Part shown: in pieces, positions 23,841-35,279 of the stretch
Numbering within the stretch: position 1 is the stretch's first letter
How the letters are laid out: each line of letters begins with the position of its first letter
DNA from: Tubiluchus corallicola
Taxonomy: Eukaryota; Priapulida; Priapulimorpha; Priapulimorphida; Tubiluchidae
NCBI GenBank assembly: GCA_030141605.1
Contig: JAQGDQ010000018.1
Coordinates: 1,032,501-1,096,500 of the forward strand
Direction: 5' to 3'
Length of the DNA: 64,000 nt
Position numbers and translations under genes: made by a program
The notes under the pieces: model-generated
The model's input: only the letters and a program-made list of their open reading frames with translations
Database searches by the model: none
Told to the model about the DNA's origin: nothing

Positions 23841-24246
23841 CACTCTCTAAAAACATTTACAATGCTACACTATCTACTGCTAAGAACATTTACTTTACTA
23901 AACAATCTAAAAACATTTATAAAGCTACCCTTTCTAACGACGTTTACGATGCTACACTCTACACTCTATCAACGTTTACAGTGCTACACCCTAAGAACGT
24001 TTACAATACCACACTCTCTAAGAATGTTTAAATGCTACACTGCCTAAAAACGTTTACATTGCTGCACTCTAGGAACGTTTACAATGTCTGCTTTCCCGAA
24101 GAAAGTTTGCACTATTACCTTCTCTAAGCATGTTTAAGATGCTACACTCTCTACGACTACATTGTTGCGCTTTCTAAAAACGTTTACATTACTACACTAC
24201 CAGAAAATGTTGACAATACGCTCTCCAAGAACATGTTCATTGCTAC
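23841..24246. repeat. Diverged minisatellite, about 27-bp unit
   Basis: About 15 imperfect copies of a 25-30 bp unit near ctaagaacgtttacaatgct followed by acact. Because many units are close to 27 bp, the upstream part stays open in one frame (23717-24031) with NIYNATLS-like repeats. The frame breaks within the array, so I do not call a gene. Confidence 0.85.
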
Positions 24247-25418
24247 TGTAAATGTACTTGTTGGCTAGCCACCAGGGAAGGGTGGGCAAAAATGTCATGT
24301 AGTTGTAATATATATATGTATATTAGTGCATTTAATTTATCAAAGGGTAACGATGCGGTACGATCTAGTTGCGTGTAAGCTACAAACTTCCTGAATACTT
24401 TTTACGTCTTTTTTAAATAGTTTTATAATTATGGTTACTGCTAAACTTGAACGTGGTGAAACGTTGATTTATGACAGCTAGTAACGACTCCACTGCTATC
24501 GTACTATGCACCAGGTGCCAGAAGATTTATTGCTTAATTATTCTGCCAAACACACAAATTTCATACTTGGTATTTATGCCGATCGGGCCGCCTCATAATT
24601 TCATCAAACGTGTCGCTATATAATGTAGCAAAATGTTTATTCCAAACTTAATATCGAAACGTATAAAGGACAATAAAGAATAAAAGTCTCGGTGGAGTTA
24701 AATGTTAAATGGCTCCCGATCGGAACATTGTATTTTAAGCTTCAAATAAAAGCACTAGATGCTGTCCTAGCAATTTTATAAAAATGAATTAGATTGAAAA
24801 TACGTACAAGTAAAATGTTTTGTTTGTCTAATGTTTACAGGTTTTATACAATTCCCAACTTTCCAGACTCTTAAAATGCGGTAGCTGTTTTCGCATTCAC
24901 TATGACTGCCACAAAATGTATCAAAAATGAAAAATTGCCTGACGTATGTATAAGCTTATTATGGTATGAAGGGTCGGAGACAGAGGCAAAAGTAGGCCTA
25001 ATGGTTTTATTATAGTGTAATAGTGGGTTAACGGAATATGTATTTTAAAAGCTAAATAAGATGCATATAAGGGTAAATAAATAAATATATACATGCCTGC
25101 GTCCATTGTCTTCAGGCCTACATAAAGGTGCAAGCCTTTGCTTTTTTAGAACAAATCTGTGCTTTCATTTTAGTGTAAACGTAGTGTGCCTTGAATTCTG
25201 TTTACTTATTTCGGACTTTTGTGACACTTGCAGGGTTGTGTCTTGTAGCTTAACTATTTGACTGATTTGACTTAACAGTATAGCTAAACAAACATGCAAG
25301 GTGCCTATAATACATGTAGACATGTATCATGTTTGTTTATATAAATTATAAACTGACTTATTATAAATCAGTATAAGTTACAACTAAACTATATTAGCAA
25401 GCGCGTGTTATACCTACT

Positions 25419-25453
<35 letters not shown>

Positions 25454-26679
25454 TAAACTAACGGTGCACGTTTTTATTAGAGATTGAACTCCAAGAAATG
25501 ATTAACCAAAGATGTACTTTTAGCGAAGGACTGAAATTTAATTTCAACCCGGGAGAGTTTTAGCAGCAGATGCACGAAGATAATAGTAGAAACACCATCA
25601 TCCATCACTCATGATGGCTGTTACTATACAGCTGGTGAATCTTGCACAATCAATCATGGCATGTGCGTGTGTGAGAAAGCTTCAGTTGAGGAGCCTCCTG
25701 GAACTGAAAACTAATTTAGCTGTTGGACAGTAAGACAAACGAACCCGGCAACTTTGACGTTCTTCGTTGCAGGTACTAAGGTTAAAGATGATGAGCTCAT
25801 GGTGCAGTCACCTATGTAGTGTAGTGGATGCTGGGTAGTCTGGGTATTGGATTGACCAAACGCCGAACCGGCAACGAAAAGTACCACACATTGTTTCACT
25901 CTTTAAGTTCTTAACTTGTGTGATTAAGCATCTAGATATTCGTAAAGTTGTTTTGCAGTTCAGCGCGGTCTTCAGTATTATTAGTAACAGAGATCGTTTC
26001 CATTTAAAGGGAAACAAAAGGGAATTTTGAAGTATATCCTAAAAAAACTTTCCGTACAAAGTTATGTTATTTATTACGTTTACCTGTTTGAAAAGGTTAT
26101 GTAATTCCAAAAGAAAATTCTTGATAAGTTAACCATTCGCGCCACCTGGTAAAATGTCACTACGTCACATTTCCCAGTGTGCACCACTAGTTCACCAAAA
26201 ACATTTTGTTGATCCTAACTGGCGGTATAAAGTATATTTATATAATTTACATTTTTCCATGGTTTGCGAAGAGTGCGCTACAAAAGCTCTGATTATTTTT
26301 TCAAATATTACGCAGTGTTATCTAATTTTGTTTCAAGCTTACTCTTTAAAATGGCTGCGTTTAACAGTTATTGCTGGAGTTTAATTTTACAAGTTATACA
26401 GTGTTACTCCTAACGCAAGCCCTGTACGCAATAAGACAGAATGTAAATGATATGAAATTTCAAAACAATTTTTTAAAATTGATATATGAAAAATATCTTC
26501 TTGTCCTTTAATTTTGTTGATCGCTACGATTTCTTACATCGCTCACATGAGTGACTGAGTCGCAAGCAGGTTAATACTAAGTCTTATTTTAATCTATAGT
26601 CGTAGAAGAAGTTTGAAATTAGGCTGTCTTAAAATGCTTACCGACCATTGTCAATTTTGCTAAAGGGGTAAGTGTTACA
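24247..26679. other. Gene-free DNA
   Basis: AT-rich. An (AT)n run lies at about 25423-25450. No gene or further repeat seen. Confidence 0.5.
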
Positions 26680-26935
26680 GCTGATAATGTAGTAAATTCC
26701 CGACAATGTAATACCAAAAACGAGACACATATTGTAATAAAATATCAACGCATAATGTGCTAAATAACCGATAAGGTAATAATGTTAACTGATGATGTAT
26801 ACGCAAAAAATACGCACAATATTAGATCCATAAAATGCATAACGTAATAATCAGACTGTTGACGCTTATTGTAGCAGCACAAAACGCATAATGTAATAAC
26901 AAAAATTCTAACCGATAACGTAATAACTAGCAAAA
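26680..26935. repeat. Degenerate tandem array of ataatgtaataa-like words
   Basis: Words such as gataatgtagtaa, gacaatgtaata, gcataatgtaataa and gataacgtaataa recur every 20-35 bp, with variable spacers often carrying ccgata or aaaacg. It directly abuts the inverted-repeat unit starting at 26974. Confidence 0.6.
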
Positions 26936-26973
26936 TTAATGTACAGTTTAATTTTTATTTTTTGGAATATGAA

Positions 26974-27955
26974 GATGAAATGTAGGTAAAATGGTACAGG
27001 AAAAAAATGGCACAAATGGAGAAATAGGTAAAAATGGCACAGGTAAAAAGTTCACAGGAACAAGGGGACGGTGGAATGGCACAGGTAAAAAGTTCACAGG
27101 AACAAGGGGACGGTGGAATGGCACAGGTAAAAATTGCACACTTAGTAAAATATGAGTTTTGGGTTAGGGTTACTGTGGGAGATAATTATTTTAGTAATTT
27201 TTATCCCTGCCAAGAAAGTTATGCTTCAACCTTCAACACAGTTTCTTTGTTTGGTTTTTTTTGTCTTTTATAGCAGTAAGCCTAATACGCAAGAACTACA
27301 TAACAGGTATCCACGAAACTTTGTGAAGAAGACGGGTATTGGTCTTTTCGATTCTTCTTTTTTCCCAAAACTTCACCGAACACGACGTAAAAAACATCCA
27401 TGAAGCACTTGCGTGGAGGCCTGAGAGGGAATTTTTAGTACTTCTTTTTTATTATATCCACCAGGACACACAACTGCGAGTTAGTTCCAGGTTCCATTTC
27501 GAGAAATTCTCCCTTGGAAAACTCTGTAACCTTTGCTTATTAATGTGTGTAGCATTATAAGTTGACTTGGTATGTAAATACGTTTATTTGTAAGTACATT
27601 GCCATCGCCTAAATCAATGGCTAAAGAAAGGTAGAAAACATGTGGAATAATCGTGAATTCTATTTAATGAACAAAATATTTTGTGAGTCTTTTGATAGTC
27701 TATATAATCTATATATTACCAGTACAGGTATATGTTGTATGTTTGCTTGTTTATCTTTGTTTTACGTTTTTTAATCAAAAGAATCAACCGAATAAGTTTA
27801 GGATTGTTCGGCTTTGACAAAGATCTGCTCCTACTGAGGGCATTCTAGTTTAATTATAGAAATAAAAATTGCATTAGAACTTCATAGGTGCCATTTTTCC
27901 TAGATTTTTATTTGTTCCATTTTTCCTGTGCCATTTTTACCTGCGTTATTTCATC
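26974..27955. mobile_element. About 1-kb unit bounded by imperfect inverted repeats
   Basis: The left edge (from gatgaaatgtaggtaaaa, 26974) is matched by the inverse of the right edge (gatgaaataacgcaggtaaaa, ending 27955). The similarity continues through ggcacaggaaaaatgg-type sequence for about 45 bp. No target duplication or transposase was found. It could be a foldback/MITE-type element or two inverted copies of one satellite. Confidence 0.5.
27034..27133. repeat. 42-bp tandem repeat, about 2.4 copies
   Basis: Copies start at 27034, 27076 and 27118 (atggcacaggtaaaaagttc and onward). The first two are identical. The unit is a multiple of three, so a frame stays open across it (repeating MAQVKSSQEQGDGG), but nothing marks it as a gene. 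Confidence 0.92.
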
Positions 27956-29780
27956 ACGCACCAGGAAAGTGCAATGCATAGCAAAGCGGCATATCTTAGA
28001 AACATGCATGGGACTTGCAAAATGTCTTATCTTCAACCAAAAGATTTTGATTTGCTAGCCAAGGTCACATGATTAGACGATATGCTTCATGCAGTTTATG
28101 ATATGCTCATATGGTTCGTCAGCTAAAATGATCTATTACTTTCGAATTTAATTTCGTTCTGCATTTCAATGAAGCTAATTTAAATTTAATAAAAGGAGTT
28201 TATTTTGTTTTTGCAGTCAGTTTTACAATCAATGCATAAGGATGCAACCTGGTCAGGATATGTAATTTTACCGAAAAAAATAAAGTGTGTTGCAAACTAT
28301 GACTTATAGCACTCACATATTCAACAATAACTTGCGAAATGTCATATATTCAATTACTTTTTAACTGTTTTAACAATATGACTCATCAAAAGTTTCTAAA
28401 CATATGCAAGCAAACTCCAGGTAACCTAAAAATTATGAACTATATTTAAGTTGTCTTACTATTTTTGTGATAACAAGAAAGTTAAAATTCCTCAAAAACA
28501 GTTTTCACTTAGATATGGCATTTTGCTGGTAAGCCCCTCAATAGATGCTTACTAATTGGCAGCTGTATATCGGGCGTTTATTACATTATCAGTTGTAACA
28601 GTTGATTCATTTCTTGTAACAGTTGAGAAACATGGTCGCAGAGAATGGCGGGCGCTTTTTGTCCAAACACTCGGGTGCTGTGGCTCGCCTATTCTCAAGT
28701 CTAACTGTATATCACCTCTATTTTATATTTAGTTACAACCTTTCTTATCACTGAAGGTCTCAAAATATAAATAAAGTACAGAATTATACACCTATAGCCA
28801 GCGCGCCATGGAATATTGGTTTGCATGAGAAGCTTAGCTAGACGCCTCTCCCTACGAAATCAAATTTGACTACGTCCTCTGGGTGATCTTAGGCACATAC
28901 TTGGAGACTCAGAACCTATGGATACTCGGTATTCGCGTTATTTAAGATAGGATTTTAATCGTTAATCTTTTTGTGCTATTAGCAATCACAGCTATTTGCA
29001 CATCATCAACTGTTGAAGGAGGTGTATCACTTGTTTCAGAATGTTATTCTTATCTGAAGCACGTCAGCGTGAAGCTGACATTGGACTCTCTACGCACGCT
29101 GAAAACTCCGCACATAGTGTGTATAAAATCGAAGCAGAACGAAACAATTTTTGATCAAATCAAACAAAAGCTAACACATTTTTCACTCATGAATAATGAG
29201 TGTGTATTTCAGTGCCATCCATCAACTGTTCACTGGTTTAGTATATGTTTTGTGGCAATCAATCATAACCTACTGTCAGGTCAGTTGTTTGAATAGTCAA
29301 TGCGTTCCCGGAAACTTTACTTCTACAACTTTTCTTGATGCAAGTCACACGTGATACGCTGTTTGATTCTTCATTTCTCATGTTCATTCAATAGTAATGT
29401 CAAAATGAAGTTTAAACACCATGCAAATCAATCGTTTTGCAACATTTTTCCCTTTCGTACAAAGTACCAGGACTTTAGCAGCATCGCAGCGATAAGTAAA
29501 ATGAATAATAAGATACATGATATTTAAAATTGAGACATGTTTTGAACTCAAGCAAGTAAGTAATTTAGCGATTTAGGTCCGTTTCCCAAAAAAATTCACA
29601 GAAAAACCATTGTCCAGAAAAATAATTTCACAGAAAAAAATGGCCAGAAAATTTCTATTCAGAAAACTTGTTTCACTGAAAAAACGTTTTCCAGAAAGAT
29701 TTTTTACCAGAAAACTCACGATTATGTTTTTTCATTGCAAGATCTGTTGTTTTAATAGTATAAAGATTTTGATTTCCTTA
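27956..29780. other. Gene-free DNA
   Basis: A 107-codon open frame at 28973-29296 has no recognisable domain. Repeated cagaaaa words (29590-29715) flank the polypyrimidine tract that follows. Confidence 0.45.
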
Positions 29781-29789
29781 CCTTTTTCT

Positions 29790-29903
29790 CTGTAGTTCCC
29801 TCCCCTCCTACCATCTCTCTCTCTCCCTCATCCGCTCGCTCTCTTTTCTCTCCCCTCTCTTTCCCTCCACTCTATCCATCTTTCGTCCTCTCTCTCTCTC
29901 TCA

Positions 29904-29948
<45 letters not shown>

Positions 29949-30200
29949 CTCTCTCTCTTCTTCCTCGTTCTTTTGCCTCTTTCTCTTCCCTCCTTTCTCT
30001 CTTCCTCCGCTTTGCCTTTATCACTTTCTTTCTTTCTTCCTCTTCTCCCTCCTTTCTTTCACCCCTCTCGTTCTTTCTCTGTCTCTCCACCTCTCTCCCC
30101 TCCTCTCTATCCATACTTACCCTCTTCTCTCTTCTCCTCGTCGTCTTCCTCTCGCTCTCTCCCGCTTCACTCATCCTTCTCGTTCTTTCTCTTTTTTCTT
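29790..30200. repeat. Polypyrimidine (CT/TTC/TCC) tract
   Basis: About 400 bp of nearly pure pyrimidine on the plus strand with a CT core at about 29889-29945. It generates false Ser/Leu- or Arg/Glu-rich frames. Confidence 0.93.
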
Positions 30201-31919
30201 CTAGTATTTTCTGGGAAAAAATTCTGCGAATTTTCTTCGGGTGACAAAATTTTTCTAGGAAAAAGCTTTTCTGGGAGCTAGTCTACCTCCATTTGATTGT
30301 CAAGGTCGACATTTTTGTTGGACCTTGTCCAATCATCTATTCTATCAACCTGCTAAACGCTTTATCCAGTGTTATGTGCTTTACTCCAATAAAAGCAACT
30401 GTTTTTTATCAGTTTCTATTTTTGTTTTTCTTTAAACCGATAATTTACACCATTTTTTCACTTGCAGTTTTATATTTAGAGAAAAATTGTTACAGTGGTA
30501 CATCTAGGAAAAGTTATAACTTGAGTTAAATGTACCAGTGTAAAAAATTCAATCCTGAACTTCTCTACATACAATAAAAAAATGTACAAAAAAAGTTTAT
30601 GTGGGACAATATAGGCCACCTGCATCATGCAGGCAGCAGACCAAGCGCAGTAAATTGGTGGCAATTTGGTACGAAGGTTAATATCTTAATATCTCGGTCT
30701 TTTTGTACTAAGTCTTTGAGCAGTTCGGGAAAGCGTTCAATTGGGTTAAATTTTGGTCCGTTTGGATTAAAGCAAAAGTTACCAGAGGAGAGGAACAGCC
30801 ATGCCCGGTGTAGCACATAAAATTAAATGTTCATCGCAGGGTTTCGCAAAACTCAGCAATTGTGACACCATGTGCGGTATCTTACGTGCAGGTAAATGTG
30901 ATTGTAGGTGTACTGGGCACTTGGGTAGATTAATGGCAGAGTATTTATGGCAGATTAACCCCCCACCCCCACCCCAGGGAATGGAAGTTAGCCATGTACG
31001 TAAAGGCTTATCACAAGAAAACTGCGTTTTAATTATGCAGCTTCAGTTTTCAGCAAACCAATCAGGTGTGGTGAATAGCAAACTGATTAATTACGTTCTG
31101 ACAGTTGACATTGACAGGTAACTCGGCGACTGAGATTGCAGCGAGTGCATAATAATTATAACAGGCACACCTTCGTGATGCTTCATCTATACTAATTTTC
31201 ATGAAAGATTCATCTTTGTGCACTTTACGCGGTACTGTGATTAAACATCTTCAAGTTTGTAAAAGTGGATTGATTATACACTAGAGATTTCTTGTTATAA
31301 TCATAATCATAAATTATATACCGCACAGCGTGGACTATATTCCCGGGAGTGTGGAAAATACTGTTTGATGGTAATACTCTCAATCAAGCTCATGCGACTA
31401 TTATGCCCAAGTGATTAATGAGAATTTTTAGGCGTTAATGTCTCTATTCTTACCCTAATTTATTATTCGCTCTTAACGAGCATTCTACGTTGTGTTAGTT
31501 ATTATAAACTCCAACTCTTGTTGTAAAATGTCTGTTTAGGCAATTTGCGCTATAATGGCGTTGCCCATTATGCTGCAAAAGCCGACAAGTGTTATCCTTC
31601 TACGCAAAATAAAAAATGAACTGTATGAAAAATCTTAGTCAAACACAATGTATTTCGAGTCACAATTCTAAGAAATCTTAAAATAAAGTACTTAAGTAAA
31701 GTAAAGTACAAAAAAGGCAATTCATTGGCAGCTTGAAAAAATGCTATTCTTGCATAAATATTGCACTCCAGTTTGGTACATTGCAAGCCGGGTTCCAGCA
31801 GGTTATTGTGAAGGGGCCAGAATCTAGCTGATTGTGAACCAAATCTCATATATATTTAATCAGCAAAGATGCCTCAGCCACGATCGGCTGCAATAAATTT
31901 TCTGGTGGTCACCGATCCA
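30201..31919. other. Gene-free DNA
   Basis: No gene seen. One candidate regulatory block is listed separately (30890-31140). Confidence 0.45.
30890..31140. promoter_or_regulatory. Candidate regulatory block with repeated TGACAG
   Basis: Contains ctgattaattacg (31083-31095) followed by two MEIS-type TGACAG sites inside 31099-31118, plus agattaatggc and tttatggc upstream. No splice sites or domain support the open frame across it. Confidence 0.25.
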
Positions 31920-32960
31920 TTTATTGGTTAACCAGATCCAACTGTGTTTAAACACAATTTTATTTTGACTAGAAGGTAAAAAAATTGAAGAAGAGGAACG
32001 TGTTAAATATCTTAGGGTTTAAATAGATAATAAAATGTTTTGGCTACATCACGTTAACTATGTCAAAACCAAACTAGCTCAAACATCAAGTATATTGTAT
32101 GAAATTAGCCATTACACTAATGCTGATACCATCATCAAAGTCTATTTTGCTATTTTATATTACGGGTTATTATGTTACGGTCCAGTTTGTTACTTCACTA
32201 ACGTCTTTACAAACCCTACAAAATAGATGTATCAGAGTAATAGTTAAATATTTATTGCTAACATATCGCAATCATATGTATACACATGTAGATTTTTAAA
32301 AATTACTGAATTGGATCATCGTGAACGTTTATTATTTATGTGTAAATATTTTCATAATCTGCTCCCTCCAATTTTTCATGATTTTTTAAATACTCGCCTA
32401 ATGAATTCATAGTTATTGAACTCGTGCTTTTTGCCAATTACTATCCTGCTGCTATCCATACTAATTATGGTTATTGTAAGCCTTCATACACTAGTATTCA
32501 GTTCTGGTATTTACGCAAACATCCACTGTTCTCAAAAACTATCCAATGCACCAGTTCAAAAATATATTATTGATCGTCTTTTGTCTCGCTATTCTACTTA
32601 AATAAGCAAATTTTATAGTACAACATTACTAATGTCATCAGTTTGAATTTATTTGTACTTTGTATGTGCCTTAGTGCAATAATTACTCATTTTCTCATGT
32701 TTTGTTTTTTCTTTTTGACATATTTACTGATATATTTTGACATAGTATATTGACAACTTTTAGACTGCGTCTGCACTGATGAGTATCACAATCCCTGAGT
32801 GAGACACCACAGCTTACACTCCTCCTCATTCCAAGGTTGATTTGTACTAACCCTTCGTCAACGTAATATTGTTATTGCTATTATGAAATGTACGTACCTA
32901 ATTTTATGTAGGCCTATATTTGTACAAAGCGGGCAAATAAATATTTAAATCTTAAAAAAC
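31920..32960 (+). mobile_element. Decayed non-LTR retrotransposon, 3' part
   Basis: From about 31975 the plus-strand frames read the C-terminal part of a LINE reverse transcriptase: VKYLRV.ID, then W..HV..VKTKLA, an IL.YGLLCYGPV segment, and after a frame change LQTLQNRCIRVI. Stops and frame changes interrupt it throughout. The tail gcgggcaaataaatatttaaatc (near 32928-32950) looks like the 3' end of such an element. The clade (CR1/L2/Jockey-like) is a guess. It is not functional. Confidence 0.75.
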
Positions 32961-33200
32961 CTTAACTTTACACACAAGTATACATCTTTCTCTCTCAGCT
33001 CATATGCCCCAACAGCCAAAGTAAAGTAAAGATTTTTAGCAGTCAGAGCTGGTCAGTAAATTTGGATCAGACAGGTCTACTAGAAAGTTTAACCTTAGGG
33101 CCATTTCACAGAGGGCGCGCGGCAAAGTTCTGCGCGGAAAAATTATTCTTGGTATTCCTCACAAGTCAAAGGAAATATATTGTTTTCTTTGGCACATTCC

Positions 33201-33278
33201 ACGCACGCACACATACCCAGGCGCGCGCGCGCGCGCACCCAACCACCCACCCACACACACACACACACATACACACAT
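33201..33278. repeat. Alternating GC/CA tract
   Basis: A gcgcgcgcgcgcgc run and (CA)n runs of alternating purine-pyrimidine sequence, joined by short interruptions. Confidence 0.9.
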
Positions 33279-33761
33279 GTCATAAAGCATTCTGCCGCCA
33301 GGTAGAAGCTTTGCGTCCTCTTCTCTAGGTAATTTGACAGCTTGAAAGAAATGGGTCACATTCCATTTTTGTGATCTTGCAGAATTAACATTAAATTTTA
33401 ACTGCTTAAATGCTTCTTTCTTATTTGGCGAACAACAGCCAGTGCATTTTAGTAAACAATTGTGTTTGTAATCTATCTTTTATCATTTATCATAATCATT
33501 TTTTTGTATTAAGGCAGCTTTGAGAGTTAAATTAGTGCGAGTAGTCTGAGCTCATAGAGATGATCGGACTTGTAAGTTGCCATAGAACTCGCCCTTTCAG
33601 TGACTAATTATCGAGTGAGCCCATGTTTCCGGTGTCTATTTGTCTTCACGAATTAACAACGGACAAATGTATGAACTTTTTCAAGCTCCATAGCATCAGT
33701 TGTGCATGTAATTTAAAATTGCACGTCTGCGCGCCCAATTTTTGTACATCAGTAAAATATC

Positions 33762-33822
33762 ATGTCTCTGAGGACATAAAGCGTGTGGCCTAAAATCGTA
33801 AAGTTTTGGGTTCGAATACATT
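33762..33822 (+). repeat. tRNA-like relic
   Basis: A B-box-like gggttcgaataca (about 33808-33820) follows a weak A-box-like tgtctctgagga (33764-33775). It is too decayed for a tRNA gene and may be a SINE head. Confidence 0.25.
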
Positions 33823-34922
33823 TTTCGAGCATCCTCCTAAATTTGACTGTTAATTACAAGTCAATAGTTTTTAGTAGCGTACCCCTATAGTATGCCTATC
33901 TGTGAACTGCATCGATACTGAAAGATCATCATTATGGTCATTATTAAGCACGATGAAAGTGGTTGCTATGTATGTCTTTGAAAAACAGTAATTACTGCGC
34001 ATGTCATCAATCATTTTACAAAACTTATGCACATGTGCATTTTTATTAAAGTAAATGATGCATCTGTCATGCGCCTGAAATTTATTTTCACTATTAATAT
34101 TGCTGAATAATGATCACTAGAAACGGTTTTATAATCATTTAAAAGCTTTTATGAAGCTCCATCACTCAACGTGTCATTACTGTCAGTCCGTCATGCACAG
34201 GTTATAACGATTTAGAAATTAAATCGTGAATTTTCAGCATACATCTATTTTTCAGTTCCATCACTGAAGCTGTGAGCATTTTGCAGCTATGTAGGGGTAT
34301 CCCTCCTATTATCTCTACTACTTTTTCCATCTGTTTTCTACACAGTCTGGGAACAACTCCGGGTGCAACTACACAATGGAAACGCTCTGTATTTTTCAGC
34401 GTTGTGGCCATTGCTGTCCTAATGGACTATTTCCAGAAGAGTATCAGCTGTGAGTTTCAAGCTTTCAGTTAGCTTATTCCGGTAAACCGGTATTCGGCTC
34501 AAACGTATAGACTCCGCATAGCCAGAAACAGCAATTAATTAACATATAAACTTGCAATTATTTTGCAGAAATCGCTAGAGTGAAAACATCTCTGTAATAT
34601 GTTTATTGGCTTCTGGTGAGAACCTATTGGAGTCACATAATGCAGCACGTAGGCGGAAAGAATTATGTTTCTGAACGTGAAATTGTGAAAGCGTACAATA
34701 TTGGCCCACAAATGCCGCCGCATGTAGTTTGTGAAATTTAGATGAAAAAAATGTCCTTAGCAGTTGACAGAGAAAATTCACAAATTAATGAGTCATCACC
34801 ACCATCATCATCATTGTCATCATCATTATCGTCGTCATCACCACCACGAACGAAGAACGAAAAGGTTCAATAAAGTTCACATATATAAAAATTTATGGCC
34901 TAAATCATTAAATAACGCCAAC

Positions 34923-35272
<350 letters not shown>

Positions 35273-35279
35273 TATTGAT

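Larger units (their letters stand above)
32961..34920. other. Gene-free DNA with a CA/GC repeat and a tRNA-like relic
   Basis: Holds a gcgcgcg/cacacaca tract (about 33201-33278) and a tRNA-like relic (about 33762-33822). A 69-codon minus-strand frame (34202-34411) has no recognisable domain. Confidence 0.5.

Noticed and set aside
23717-24031. 104-codon frame with NIYNATLS-like repeats
   Set aside because: The period of the minisatellite happens to be near 27 bp. The frame breaks within the array, and the units vary as DNA and not as protein.
26948-27273. Repeat-protein-like frames (MAQVKSSQEQGDGG and its antisense)
   Set aside because: Explained by the exact 42-bp tandem repeat. No flanking exon signals.
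28973-29296. 107-codon plus-strand frame
   Set aside because: No domain recognised, a non-ATG start and no clear splice sites. Kept only as a note in the gene-free interval.
29872-30281. Arg/Glu- or Ser/Leu-rich frames
   Set aside because: Artefact of the polypyrimidine tract.
34202-34472. Opposed 66-69 codon frames
   Set aside because: No motif, no codon-like bias that I can see, and no splice context.
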